Assembly (NCBI RefSeq): GCF_031143425.1
Contig: NC_090451.1
Span: 666,438,508-666,502,507, forward strand
Origin: Pleurodeles waltl
Taxonomy: Eukaryota; Chordata; Amphibia; Caudata; Salamandridae
Direction of reading: 5' to 3'
Length of the DNA stretch: 64,000 bases
Shown: in pieces, positions 47,403 to 58,212 of the stretch
Numbering within the stretch: the first letter of the stretch is position 1
How the letters are laid out: each line of letters opens with the position of its first letter
Translations under genes and position numbers: made by a program
The notes under the pieces: model-generated
The model's database searches: none
Told to the model about the DNA's origin: nothing
The model's input: the letters and a program-made list of their open reading frames with translations, nothing else

Positions 47403-49270
47403 AGAACCCGGACCATTGTATCAAAAGGGCATTCCCCCAAGACCCTGGTAGGGGATAACGACTTGCATAAAATCGGCATTTGGCATTGTTGTTCGTTGCG
47501 AATAGGTCTAGAGCTGGCTTCCCCCTTGTTGCAAAACTTTTGTCTAGCTGAACTTTATTCAGCTCCCATTCGTGACAATCGTTGTAGGTTCTGCTGAGCA
47601 TGTCCACTAGAGTGTTGCGCACCCCTGGAACATGCTCAGCTCTCAGAGAAATGTTGTGTCTTGTAAGCCAGTCCCTTAGTTCCTGGGCTTCTTGTGAAAG
47701 TGTTTAAGACTTCGTGCCTCCCTGTTTGTTTATATAATACATGCTGGTTGTGTTGTCTGTGCGTACCAGCACTCGAGAACCTTCTATCCTCGGAAAGAAC
47801 GCTTGCAATGTGAAGAAAATGGCTTTGAGTTCTCGGTATTGAAATGCACAAGACTTTGGTGATCTGACCATTTTCCCTGAAGTTGGAGATCTTGGAGATG
47901 TCCTCCCCAACCCTCCATGGAAGCGTCCGTGGTAATGATAAATTGTGGGACTAACGGAATGAACGTGAGACCTTAAGAAAGATGAGACTGGCAAGTCCGC
48001 CAACCCAATGTCCTTATCATTCTTGGTGTTACCAGAAGGCGATTTTCAAACAAACCTTGTGGTTGGTTATACTGAACCTGCAATTCTTCTTGTAACGGCC
48101 TCATTTTGAGACATGCATGTGGCACCAGATTGATGGTGGAAGATATACCCAGGAGCGATTTGTACGACCTCACTGAAACTGACCTTCTTTTTTATATTGT
48201 CTCAGGGATGTTAGACGATTCTGGCCTAAGGAATGCTTTGTTCATCTGCGTGACCAGAATAGCTCCGAGAACAATCATCCTCTGAGTGGGCGTTGTACAG
48301 GATTCTTTGACATTGAGTGTGAGACCTAGTTTTTGGAAAAGTGCAATACAATCTTTTGTTGCTGCTACAGTTTCTTGCTTGGTGGGCGCCTTGAGGAGCC
48401 AGTCGTCCAGATATGGAAATACCTGGTGACCCTGCTGCCTGACAGAAGCTGCTATTGGTGCAAGACACTTGGTGAATATGCACGGAGCTGATCTGAGTCC
48501 GAAGGGTAGGACTCAGAACTGATAGTGAGTACCAGCCACTGTGAAACTGAGGTATCTGCGATGCTTGGGATGGATGGGGATATGAAAATAAGCATCCTCC
48601 AGGTCCAGAGATGTCATATAGTCTCCACTGTTCCTGGAGGTTCAATATGTCTGAAAGAGTGATCATTTTGAAAGTTTTTTTTACAAATGTACTTGTTGAG
48701 ATGCCGAAGGTCCAGAATAGGTCTCCATTCCCCTGATTTCTTTATTTCTTTGCACAAGGAAAAAAACAGGAATAAAATCCTCTGCCTCTCTGAGCCATTG
48801 GAACTTCTTCTATTGCCCCTTAAGAATAATCAATTGGACTTCCTTCTTCAATAAGTGAAGATGAGGGGAATGCGCCCCTTTTAGTGGGGGTGGGTGGGGG
48901 ACGTTGGTGGTCCTCTGACAGTGAATTCTAGGGTGTGGCCGTAACCCACGATGTCCAAAACCCATTGGTCCGAGGTGATAGACTTCCAATTGCGCAGATC
49001 TGTTTATGTTTGCTCCTACCTGGTGTTGGAATAGGAGAGTAGCTGGTACTGGTATTGGTGCAGGGTAATTGTTTACGACCTGTGTTTCTGGGCTGATGAG
49101 AAGATTTTCGACGGGCACCCTGTCTGGAGAAACCAGCCGTTGTTGGTTGTCTAAACGATTGTTATGGTCTGTGTTGTTGGTACAGCGAAACTGTTGAGAA
49201 CGGAAATATGATCCTCTGTAGGAGGAAGAGCAACACCCCCTTGCCCCTCGGAAAGGCAGTTTCCTATATT
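47370..49270 (-). pseudogene. DIRS reverse transcriptase and RNase H
   Basis: Parts appear in several frames. These are QWVLDIVG and EFTVRGPPTSPTP upstream (about 48890-48985), SLDLEDAYFHIP (about 48590-48625), an RT palm box FPYLDDWLL with intact YLDD at 48402-48413, then RNase H. In RNase H, YRELKAI and VRTDNTTSMYYINKQGG (frame 48003-47704) give the acidic residues, followed by HVPGVRNTLVDMLSR (about 47580-47625). Multiple stops and shifts break it. It would copy element RNA and degrade the template. The order gag-RT-RH-recombinase fits DIRS. Confidence 0.85.
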
Positions 49271-49287
49271 GTAAAGAACCAAGGGAC

Positions 49288-51460
49288 TTAGCGGGTATCA
49301 GTCTCAGTTTTAATGGCAAGAAGAGCCTCATCTATATGCTTGCCAAAAGGCATTTCTAAGTCGTGTGCCATGTCCAAAACCTTTGTTTGTTCCTCTGGTT
49401 GAAATGAAGTGGCCTTCAACCATCCTTGGCGTCTCAGAATGGCAGCGCCTGCCAATTGGCGAAATCCAGTTGAGGCTATGTCCATGGCATTATTAATGAT
49501 TTCAGAAGAGTCGTGCTCCTCCTCCTGTAAAATCTTCTTCGCGTCTTGCCTCTGCTCCTCAGGGATGAGATCCAGGAAAGGCTTAATATCTGACCACATC
49601 TGCCTGTCATACCGTGCTAAGATGGCTAAGGCATTAGCAGCTCTTACCAGAACGGCCGACATGAGAGAAAACCTTTTCCCAATCGTGTCAAGGTGTCGAC
49701 CATCCCTGTCAGGTGGCACTGAGATAGGGGCTGCTGGATTCATAGAACGCCTCTGTGTAGCTCGTGATATCACAGAGTCTGGCCGAGGATGTCCCGTGAG
49801 GCATGCAGGAGTATCATCCAGAGCCCTGTATTTCTTATCAATCCGTGGCAGGACTGCTGGCACCGTAGCAGGATTTTTAATGATCCTGACATCCCCCTGC
49901 CATAAATGGTCAATGATTGGAATTGATCTTATCGATTTTCGTGCTTGATCCTTGAAGTCGTACAAGAAGCAATCAGAATGCTTTACTGTAATGGGTAAAT
50001 GAAACCGCTCTGCTGCTCTTTCCATAATCGCGTGAAATCCCCCCAATATCTTCAGGAGGGGAGTCCGCTGTAGGATATTGAGGCGGAGATGGGATAGGGA
50101 TAACATAATCCTGTCATTGGTCATGTTGAGATGGTAATTCACCCTCTTCCTTTGTTTCATACTCCGATGTAGAAGGATCATCTCTAGGCAGAGGAACAGC
50201 ATGAGGAGGTGGCATCATTCTGGGTGTCATTGGAGGTGGAATGTCTGGGAGCGGAACAGAGGTTGTATTTGGTGGAGTAGATGGTGGTACATCTGTCTGT
50301 GATGGAAAGTGGCGTTAGAGTCGCCAGCATGCTCTGAAGATCCTCTATAAGTGAACAAGGCATAACCGCCTCCTCCTCAGGACAATGGTAGTGCGTATAA
50401 TAGTGGTGTTCTGTGTACTTTTGAGTAAAGGGTTGGCGATAGTATCCCTCAACCTGTTGAGTCTGATCATCATAGTATTCGTTTTCCTCTTCCTCACCCT
50501 GATATTTCACATGGAGCTCCGAGGGACTATGCGCCTGTCCGAAAGGTCCTTCCTCATCTGAGTCCTCCATGTCTAAAACGTGACTTGGAAGAAGAGGTGA
50601 AACGTGCGTTGCATAAGTCACGGTAGGTTCTAATTTTGATGCCCGTTGACATTGTCTTCGTCGACAGGAGCGTTGACGATGTAACTGTAGACTGAAGAAC
50701 CGTCGACGGTGGTACTGTCGATGACGGAGGCGTCGACGTTGGAAGTGTCGACGGCGGAAGCATCGACTATGAAGACGACATAGATGGGAGCGCCGATGAT
50801 GAAAGGTTCGACGATGGCAGTGTCGACGATAGAAAAGTCACTAGAGGTGATGACGTCGATGACATATCCAGTGAAGTCTTGGACGTCTCAGAGGGCCTCG
50901 CAGCCGAAATTGGCTCCAGCGTGGAAAATGTCATCGTCATCGACGCGGATGGTCTTGTCGACGATACAGTGATGACGGTAGTAGCCGATGATGTTGCCGT
51001 CAACGGTGACTTCGTTGTTGGTGACAAAACAACTGGAGATTTGTGCCCGTTTTGTTTCAGTGGCTTACAGGGGGTAGCTGGAGCAGAGGAAACTACCTCT
51101 TAAGAGGGTTGCTTTTCTTTTTCACTCTTTTTGAATTCCTTAGAGTGATGATGCATTTTTATGGACTTCCTGCTCTCCTCAGAAGTTCCCTCAAGAGATT
51201 TAGCCCCTTTATGGGATTTAGGAACAGAGTCACTGTCCTCATCAGATGATGTTCTCTGAGCTTTGGTTTTCTGTAGCCACAATAACAATCTTCCCTCTCT
51301 GTCTCTGAGTTTTTGGTGGGAAAGTACGACAGATCTTACAGCCCTTTGCCTTATGAGTGGGATGAAGGCAATAAATACAGTTTTTATGTGGATCATCCAC
51401 ATGAACGCTCTATTTCCCACAGGTCTTACAGAGACGAAAGAGGCCTTTAGAATCAGACAT
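49288..51460 (-). pseudogene. DIRS ORF1 (gag-like)
   Basis: The minus-strand start ATG at 51460 opens MSDSKGLFRLCKTCGK, with paired Cys and, further on, CIYCL, HKAKGCKICR, a zinc-binding-like set of Cys/His. A TAG interrupts it at codon 17. A Ser/Thr/Pro-rich low-complexity part follows (50640-50890). An acidic/Tyr-rich frame is at 50621-50184 and a 304-residue open frame at 50202-49288 contains PPDRDGRHLD, VRAANALAILARYDRQMW and LRRQGWLKATSF, phrases typical of DIRS gag-like proteins. It probably forms the cytoplasmic particle. Frames shift between sections. Confidence 0.8.
50640..50890. repeat. GTCGACG minisatellite in DIRS ORF1
   Basis: Words such as gtcgacg, gtcgatgac and tcgacgatgg recur at roughly 9-30-base intervals, encoding a Ser/Thr-rich stretch on the minus strand (STVPPSTV-like). 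CpG density is unusually high for the window. Confidence 0.6.
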
Positions 51461-51509
51461 AATTTTGGAAATAAGAAAATCCAAACCTTCTCTGAAGAAT
51501 AAACTAAGG

Positions 51510-51814
51510 AAATAACTGAGCAGAGTTCAGGGAGACTCCCTTAACACTCGATGTGCGGTGAAAATCTGAGGAAGGGAGCTTCTCTTGGGAGTGTTCTAGA
51601 GGGTGCTGTCGCCTGATTGGCTGTGATTCAAGTTTGGCCCATCTTATATAATGACATGGACAATCCGTCAAATTTGGGCCTGTTTTGCATTACAAACTAT
51701 GGTCAATTTGGTTATTGCTGTGTACTGCTTTTTAGGATACTGTGGGACTCCCACGTCGACGACAGGAGAGATTCAAGCACATGTATCTATCAAAGATCCA
51801 ATACTGGATAACAA
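51510..51814. repeat. DIRS inverted terminal repeat (5' side)
   Basis: The partner of 45401-45690, in inverse orientation, ending ccaatactggataac. Confidence 0.85.
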
Positions 51815-52774
51815 CATGGCACCCACTTTCACAGGTTCACAGGGTTGTGGAAGCCACCATCTTTCTTATCTTCTCTCCCTTCATTCCCTGTTCCCTTCTA
51901 CCAGGAAAAAAAGAGTAATACGCTTCCTAGTCTTGTCACATATACAGTGAAGGCTTTACTAATACTAGTGCGGAGGTCAGGAAGAGTCTGTGCACAGTGA
52001 GGGTCACAAGATTGAAAGCGGATTCCGTGCTGAAACATGAAGTGCATTTATACAAGTTAGACGCGTGCACGGAAGACAATGCAGCATAGCGAGCATGTGA
52101 TAACAGCTTGAGCAGTACTACTCCTTTTTCCTGGTAGACAGAAAATGTATGGGATGATATAAAACAAATACAAGCAGAAGGCATTATGACCCAAAGCAGA
52201 GGTCAAGCCCCCCCCCATCACTTCTGTTGCAGATGACGCTGGATCTGCCCCAGGGCTCTTGCTGTGTCAGGGTTGCCGGGTTGTGCTGTCCTACTCCGCT
52301 GCATCCTATAACTACCTATTGAGGTGAGTGGCCGAGCAAGCAACAATGGCTCCCGCGGAGCACTGCTAGCTCAGCTGCTCGCTCCCAGGCCATGAGCTGG
52401 ACTTGTGGGCGCTGCGAAAGCCTTGCACCCCCAAGTGATTTCATTTCTGTGTTTCAGCATTGCAGTGCTAGTCTGTGGACACCCATTGATGGGTAAGTAA
52501 TTGATTATGCATGGGAGTCATGGCCCATACCTGTGGCTGGTCGTCATGGTCGGCTGGTTACACTGTGACCGTTTGAACATTCTTGATATGTTTAGATGAC
52601 CCTTCTAGTTTATTTCTCTTGTTACTCCTTTGTGGCTGTCTTGTGTCTTTTTTGGGGAATTGTATTAGCCAGCCAGCAACTCTGATGGTGGGGTGGTGAA
52701 AGTAGTATTTTATTGGAATTAGCATGACAGATTTAAATTAGTATGCTAAATGGCAACATTTTCATTTTTTTGCA
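51815..52774. other. Unannotated, no gene recognised
   Basis: Spacer between the DIRS element and an orphan DIRS end. No motif-bearing frame is present. A short C run occurs near 52208. Confidence 0.35.
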
Positions 52775-53020
52775 GTAGAAAATCTGAGGTGCTGAAGCTT
52801 CTCTCGGGAGGGTCCTAGAGGGTGGTGCTCTCTGATTGGCTGAGGTTCAAGTTTTGTCCTTTTTTACATAAGGACTTTGATAGATTGCTAAAATGTAGAG
52901 TTTTTATGTTATACCTGTTATTTCTTTGGGACATTGTCTTTTCTAAGGTACCGGGGACTCCTATCTCGATGACGGGGAATTATTCAAGCATGTGAATCTA
53001 TGAAAGTTCCAATACTGGAG
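52775..53020. mobile_element. Orphan DIRS terminal repeat
   Basis: This matches the 51545-51814 terminal repeat in the same orientation, sharing aaaatctgagg, agcttctct, ctagagggt, ctgattggctg, aggttcaagttt and the terminal ccaatactgg, but is clearly diverged (for example the outer cgtcgacgacagg is ctcgatgacgggg). No body or second end is nearby, so it is a solo terminus or the tip of a deleted copy of a related subfamily. Confidence 0.75.
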
Positions 53021-53044
53021 TAAAAAGGTAAATGGAAGTGTGTT

Positions 53045-53140
53045 AGTTATACGCGGGTCCACTAGAATTATGTGGCACGACAAGACCAAATTATGAGGCA
53101 AGGTTGACCAATTTATGTGGCAAGAAAAGTCCAGTTATGA
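53045..53140. repeat. Short tandem repeat, ~23-bp unit
   Basis: The words aattatgtggca, aattatgaggca and aatttatgtggca follow each other at about 22-23-base steps with aag(a/t)cc-like spacers. A diverged relative occurs at 61465-61560. Confidence 0.55.
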
Positions 53141-55418
53141 ATGTACAACGCCACTAGCTCTAACTCAAGCAAATCTGAGACCTATTGCATTGTAAATGCT
53201 TGTTTTTTCCAGCTATTGCAGATTGGTGTTTTTGAACCCATGCGGAGATCCTTAATATGACTGGCCCATTAATTCTGATGGGCCCGGCCAAAGCAGTGAA
53301 ATCGTTGATTGGAATTGTAAAATGTGATGCATTATGCTGACATTTCTGTCCCCGACAGCAGCAGGAACATCCATGTGAGACACTGGAGAAAAAGAAGCCA
53401 AGATGGATGTGGAAGTACTGATTCCAACATATTCCTCCAAAACGTGTAATCCTTATTATTTCCCCATCTCTATGTTTACCAGGAACCACTGTAATATTTA
53501 TCCGTGTTTGGTAAAACAAAAAACATGGAATTCCTCTGGGTCACTCATAATAAGGGCCATAATTTTGAAAGTAAAAACTGAGTGCCAGTGGAAAGCAGGG
53601 GCGTAGCTGGGATGGAGAGGTGGAGAGGGTTACAACCTCCTAAAAAATGAATTCTGTGGTAAATAGTTGGGTACAAGTGCTTTCAGTCGAGTATGGTGAG
53701 GTGTCTGTTGGATTTTACCTGGGATTTTCACATAAAAACACACACACTTTTTTCACCGCCTCACTCTCTGGTCTTAAAAAATGTTGGTTAGTTTGAAAAC
53801 TATCGTGTTTTAAGTACTCCTAATGCACTGCCCATAAAGCCCCCCTCATGCAGTGCTTCTCATATAATGCATTTTCACAAGATATGCCAGCGTGATTGTT
53901 GGGAGATCTAAAAATCAAACTCCCCCACCCTAAATCTTACTCATCAAGGTGAGGCCCATGTTGGAAAGAGTTCTTGTCTGAGAAGTCAGGACTAACTAAT
54001 TCAGTCTACTCACCAAGTAGTCCCACGTCTGGAGCACCTGTCTGCAGGCTCACGTAATCCATAACATTAATACAAAATACATGCTTATATGGACATACCT
54101 AGAGGGCCTCTGGGTCAGCCCTGCTCAACCACTGGTCAGTGAGAGACTTTCTGATTATGTTTCCACCAAAGATGGCATCTAGAGTAGACCAATAGGTGAG
54201 CACATGTTATCCATTAATTCTACTTGCCTCTGATGGATGGCATTTTGGCTGACCTCATATGCACATTCTCATTAAACTGATTGAACTTCAGTGTCAGGAC
54301 TTGTGCATCAATCTCTGGTTTTATATTTTCTCCTTTTTTTAGATCTTTCTTTCATGTTTTTATTTTATTTGTTTTTTTGAAGCGCCAACCAACTCTATAG
54401 ATAGTGCTACTGGATCACTTGTTTGCTGCTCAATTCATCTGCACTGAATCACTTCCTGCTCAGCCACTGCTTGTAAATTAGGCAGCCATGTTCCATAGTT
54501 CCATAGTTTACCGTTATAGGATGACTCCCATGTCTAGAAGCAAAATGTCAGCCATCTTGGACTGGTACAGCAATTAATCACTTGATGGCCGCTGCCGTGT
54601 TAAATTTTGTATTTTTTTTAATTGCAAGCACATGCCCACCACATTTATGTAACACTTTTTTCTAGTTCTAGTCTTTTAATTTATCTTTCACAAGCTTGCT
54701 GAGTTTGTGTGTTTGCTTTACTAAGGAGGTGTGAGTGGGTAAGTGCTGGAACGGGTCAGTGGGTGGATGGATGGATGCATTTGTGTGAGGATGGGTGACA
54801 AAGTTTATGCGTGAAGAGATACAGAGTGTCTACATTCACTGAAGAGACACTTCCAGTTAGAAAATAGACCCATTGGCATTGCCAATGCGTATCTGAACAT
54901 TTTCATACAGGCAACGTTATATTCAACAGCAATAAAACCCTAAACGAATAAAATTCTAAATTAAGACATAGATAGTTGCCTTCGATATCATGTGAGAAAC
55001 GGCTATGGCTGCCTTCTGGAAATAAATGGATACATTGTTTATTTGAAATGTTCAACTACTTGCTTTCTGGTGGGCGGAATACTTCATAGGGTCTCCTTGC
55101 AAATGTTGTGCCTCACAAGGGCAGTGCAGTTAACAGAGTGCGTTGAAATCTCAGTAAACCCTGAAAATGCATTAGAAAGAAGTGACAGGCTCTGTTGCTA
55201 CCGGCAGGCGCAGGGCGCGGCTTGAGGTATGTTAGGGGGCTCCCCAAGCAATTACCGCCAGCCAAGGCCCGGCTTACCACGCCATCATTCTTCTTAATTG
55301 AGATTTTATTACAGTCAAATGGGTTCTTGTTTGCTACCTATAAAATGGTAACAACAGAACTGAAAGGGAACTGCTCTGTGATGAGGCCGTGTGGACTCAA
55401 ACCACTCATGGGCCATCA
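53141..55418. other. Mostly unannotated, one possible hAT edge
   Basis: At 53596 the sequence caggggcgtagctggg resembles a common hAT-type left terminus, but no right end was found. The phrase gtagtcccacgtctggagca at 54017-54058 recurs at 55675. A GGATG-type repeat near 54760 is short. No gene is recognised. Confidence 0.35.
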
Positions 55419-55620
55419 GTGGCACTAGAAATAGGGGTGCGGTCGGTGTGGGGTGCTGCAGCACCCCATAAAACTTGAGAGTTTAGATGGAGAATGAAAA
55501 ATAAAGCAACTCTTCAAAGACTTTTCTTCTGGCAGCATGTGTGTGTTTTAAAATAAACATTGTCCAATATCCCCTAGGACTTCATGAGGTGCATTATTAC
55601 ACAGCCCCCCCCCCCCCCGT
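55419..55620. mobile_element. Possible MITE fragment
   Basis: A cagtggcactagaaatag left edge precedes a perfect 18-bp palindrome, ggggtgctgcagcacccc (55450-55467), a layout remembered from amphibian hAT-type repeats. A right terminus was not identified. A run of 14 C (55605-55618) lies near the supposed end. Confidence 0.35.
55605..55618. repeat. Poly-C tract
   Basis: Fourteen consecutive C residues. Confidence 0.9.
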
Positions 55621-55674
55621 AACAATCGTTCCATTACAACTGTTGGTCACCTTGTAACTACTCACTCTGCTCAG

Positions 55675-55735
55675 GTAGTCCCACGTCTGGAGCACGTGTC
55701 TGCAGGCTCATGTAATGTTACACGAGCCTGCAGAC
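55675..55735. repeat. Dispersed repeat with a strong hairpin
   Basis: gtagtcccacgtctggagca continuing to ggctcatgtaat matches 54017-54058 closely. Its last part forms a perfect 12-bp hairpin, gtctgcaggctc paired with gagcctgcagac (55698-55709 and 55724-55735), which the first copy lacks. Confidence 0.65.
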
Positions 55736-56225
55736 AGCTCATCTACAAAGTACTTTGATGTCACTCAGCTAAATGCTGCACACAGCATTACATGCATGTT
55801 CAAAACCACAGTGATAAAGCAATATTTAATACCTCTTATGAGGGGAAAGAAAGATGCATCTTCTACCATGGGGTGGGGAGAATTAATAGAAAAATATTTC
55901 AGAAAATTACTAAAAATAAATAAATTGTTCCTGAAATATATGCCACACAAGATACACCCTGCGTAATCAGTTTCGCCTTCAACTCCGGTGTATAAGCTCA
56001 TTCTGCGAGTTTACTTTACCAAGAAATAAAGGACAATATTTCTTAATAATTTAACAAATAATAAAACTGGGGTAGATTGATACATCTAGAATTGAATTAT
56101 AAATCAAACTGGATCCAGATGTTTCGGGGGTATTTGTAGTGCAGTGCTCAAAGTTCTTGCTCTTCTAAAGCATAGTGAGAAATAGAGCTTGACAGCATGT
56201 TTTAAAAGGCGAAGGTGCATATATG
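55736..56225. other. Unannotated, no gene recognised
   Basis: AT-rich spacer between the hairpin repeat and a hAT-like element. Confidence 0.35.
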
Positions 56226-56568
56226 AAGTGCTTAATTTGAACCAGTGGTTCCCAGTGGGGGCTGCCTGCACTCATTTTTGGGGACTAGAGTTAATTTTTT
56301 TGCATCGGACATTTGATGGGAGCAAGAGAGAGAAAAATGAACAAAGCAGAAAGGCGGAGGTAGAGAAAAACAGAAAAACGATGTTAAAGGGAGAAAGTGG
56401 AAACCTGCAATAGTGAAATAAAAGGACAGGGAGTGTCTGATAGTGAATTAAAGAGGCATAAGGCTACCAGCCTTGGTGTTCGGTGCAGAGACATTTAATA
56501 GCACTGGCTGTGGGCTCCTGAGCAGAGATTTGAGCACCAGTACTCAATTGTTTACAAATTAAACACTG
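56226..56568. mobile_element. hAT-like element, CAGTGCTTAATTTG family
   Basis: The left end aagtgcttaatttg and the right end caaattaaacactg are inverted with two mismatches. The flanks catatatg (56218-56225) and catacatg (56569-56576) agree at 7 of 8 bases, a hAT-sized duplication. The interior is A/G-rich with no transposase. Non-autonomous. Confidence 0.85.
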
Positions 56569-56576
56569 CATACATG

Positions 56577-57681
56577 CAAATGTTCTGCTAGTGATAAGAT
56601 CAAGTGGAAGACCAACCCACGGTACTTTATGAAAGACACCTCTGCTTGCTTGTGTTGATGTTTCGGTCCTGCTGAACCAATGTACGGGTCATCATCAGGA
56701 CGAGAGATTCTGAGGGAGCATCTGTTGGAATTTGTGCAGTGACTGGGCAGACACATAAAAAACATAATTGTTCAAGCTTGTCCAGAAAAAAATCTTTAAT
56801 GACTTAGCAACACATCCACAGAAAAAACCTCATGCTTTATGGACCCTTTGATATTGCACTGAGCAGAGTTTTCAGAGTGCTGCCTCAACAATGATCACTT
56901 TGATGAAACTTCAGAATTGTTTATTTCAACCATTGCCTACTAAAGTAGATGTGAGAGTGTGCAACAAAATACCCTACTACATACTTTAACAAAGTACAAT
57001 AACATTCCACCTTGGAGACCTTTTTACTCCATAATCGGGGCCCATTGCTTCGTCCATCTGAATCTTCTCTAACACACAAAACCTCGAATGAGAATCATTG
57101 GTAATACCTACTGAAGGTCAAAATTTGCACATCTTTGCTTTCAGAAGTGCGCTACTACGAGACAATGGCAAGGGCAGTGTGGCAGAGAGCAGATTAGGGA
57201 TGAGCGGAACCTGCTGGCAGGTAATGACAGTGTGGCCTAATGAGACGGGACACGTGGTGAGGAGGCGAGGCTTCTGTGTATACCCATGGGCCAAGGCTGC
57301 ATTAGTGCTGAGTGAATCCACTCTTATGGAACCGGCTTAATGGGCCATTGCTGCTCTATTATCCAGCCAAGCACTCCCAATGCAATGATCTTTCCCTCCC
57401 TCTGCTCCACTCCCCGCAGAAAGAAACAGCCCCATACAAAGATCACATCTTTTCCTCCCCAGCCACGTACCTTCCATCTCCCGGCACACCCTGAGGTGCA
57501 TAGGCCGCAGTCACACAGTTTGACCCAAATATAGTTGTGCTACTATCAGCTGGGATGAAGCTACTAAGGTAAACTACAAGCAAAAAAATGGGGAGGGGCA
57601 GCCCTGATGGGCCAAAACGCACCTGTGGCTGGGATAGAAGAAGTGAATTTGGCCTGAACGCGTACTGCAGTGGGTGATACG
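56577..57681. other. Unannotated, no gene recognised
   Basis: The segment at 56650-56720 has phrases such as gatgtttcggtcctgctga that I recall from dispersed amphibian repeats, but no boundary is clear. No gene is present. Confidence 0.35.
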
Positions 57682-58212
57682 CAGGGTCGGGTGCTTCGCT
57701 ATGGCAAAGGAGTGTCGGCCACCAGGCTGAACCAGCAGCAGAAAAATAAAACCATAGTCTGTTTATTTTTCTGCTGCTGGCTCAGCCAGAAGTGCAGGAA
57801 GGGGCGGGGCTGGGCCACAGGAGGTGGGAGATGGGGGAGGAGAGAGTGCACTCAGTGCACCTGTGTTTGGCTGACTGTCTCAGGCCGGCCAAACACACAT
57901 GCGCAGGGTTTCTCCAGCCTGACTGTGTTTAAGAGCGGGGCTGGAGAAACTGCACAGACCCCAGGGCTGTGCCTGAGCGGCAGTCTGAGCCACTCAGACC
58001 AATCCTGGTGCTGCTTTCATGCTAGGTTTTCTATGAAAGCAGTGCCCGATTGCTGGGGAGCCTGTGCTGGTGTCCCAGTGAATGTTGGGACACCACATCG
58101 AGGGAACAAAAGCGAGGCGGCAGGAGACGGTGGAAAGGTAGGTTTATTTTTATTTATTTATTTTCCCACTCCGTCTCCATCGCCCCCACCTGAGTTGTGG
58201 CGGGCGCTGCTG
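57682..58212. mobile_element. hAT-type element with 5' hairpins, copy 3
   Basis: It begins cagggtcgggtgcttcg and ends gcgggcgctgctg. Flanking octamers gtgatacg and ttcacacg match at only 5 of 8 positions, so the duplication has decayed. The second hairpin is still strong: cagcagcagaaaaataaa pairs with tttatttttctgctgctg (57734-57780), though its arms differ in sequence from those of copies 1 and 2. GC-rich interior words (ggccggcc, acacatgcgca) also occur in copy 1 or 2. It has no transposase. Confidence 0.7.

Larger units (their letters stand above)
45401..51814 (-). mobile_element. DIRS-type retrotransposon
   Basis: This 6.4-kb element has the full DIRS plan. It has inverted terminal repeats (45401-45690 and about 51510-51814), an internal complementary region near the 3' end (45740-45860), and minus-strand gag-like, RT/RNase H and tyrosine-recombinase regions. 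DIRS elements integrate by recombinase through a circular intermediate and leave no target duplication, and none is seen. Every coding region has stops or frameshifts, so the copy is inactive. DIRS elements are abundant in salamanders, consistent with the suggested host. Confidence 0.9.

Noticed and set aside
49409..49948. 179-residue plus-strand open frame
   Set aside because: It is antisense to the DIRS gag-like open frame, which has matching family phrases.
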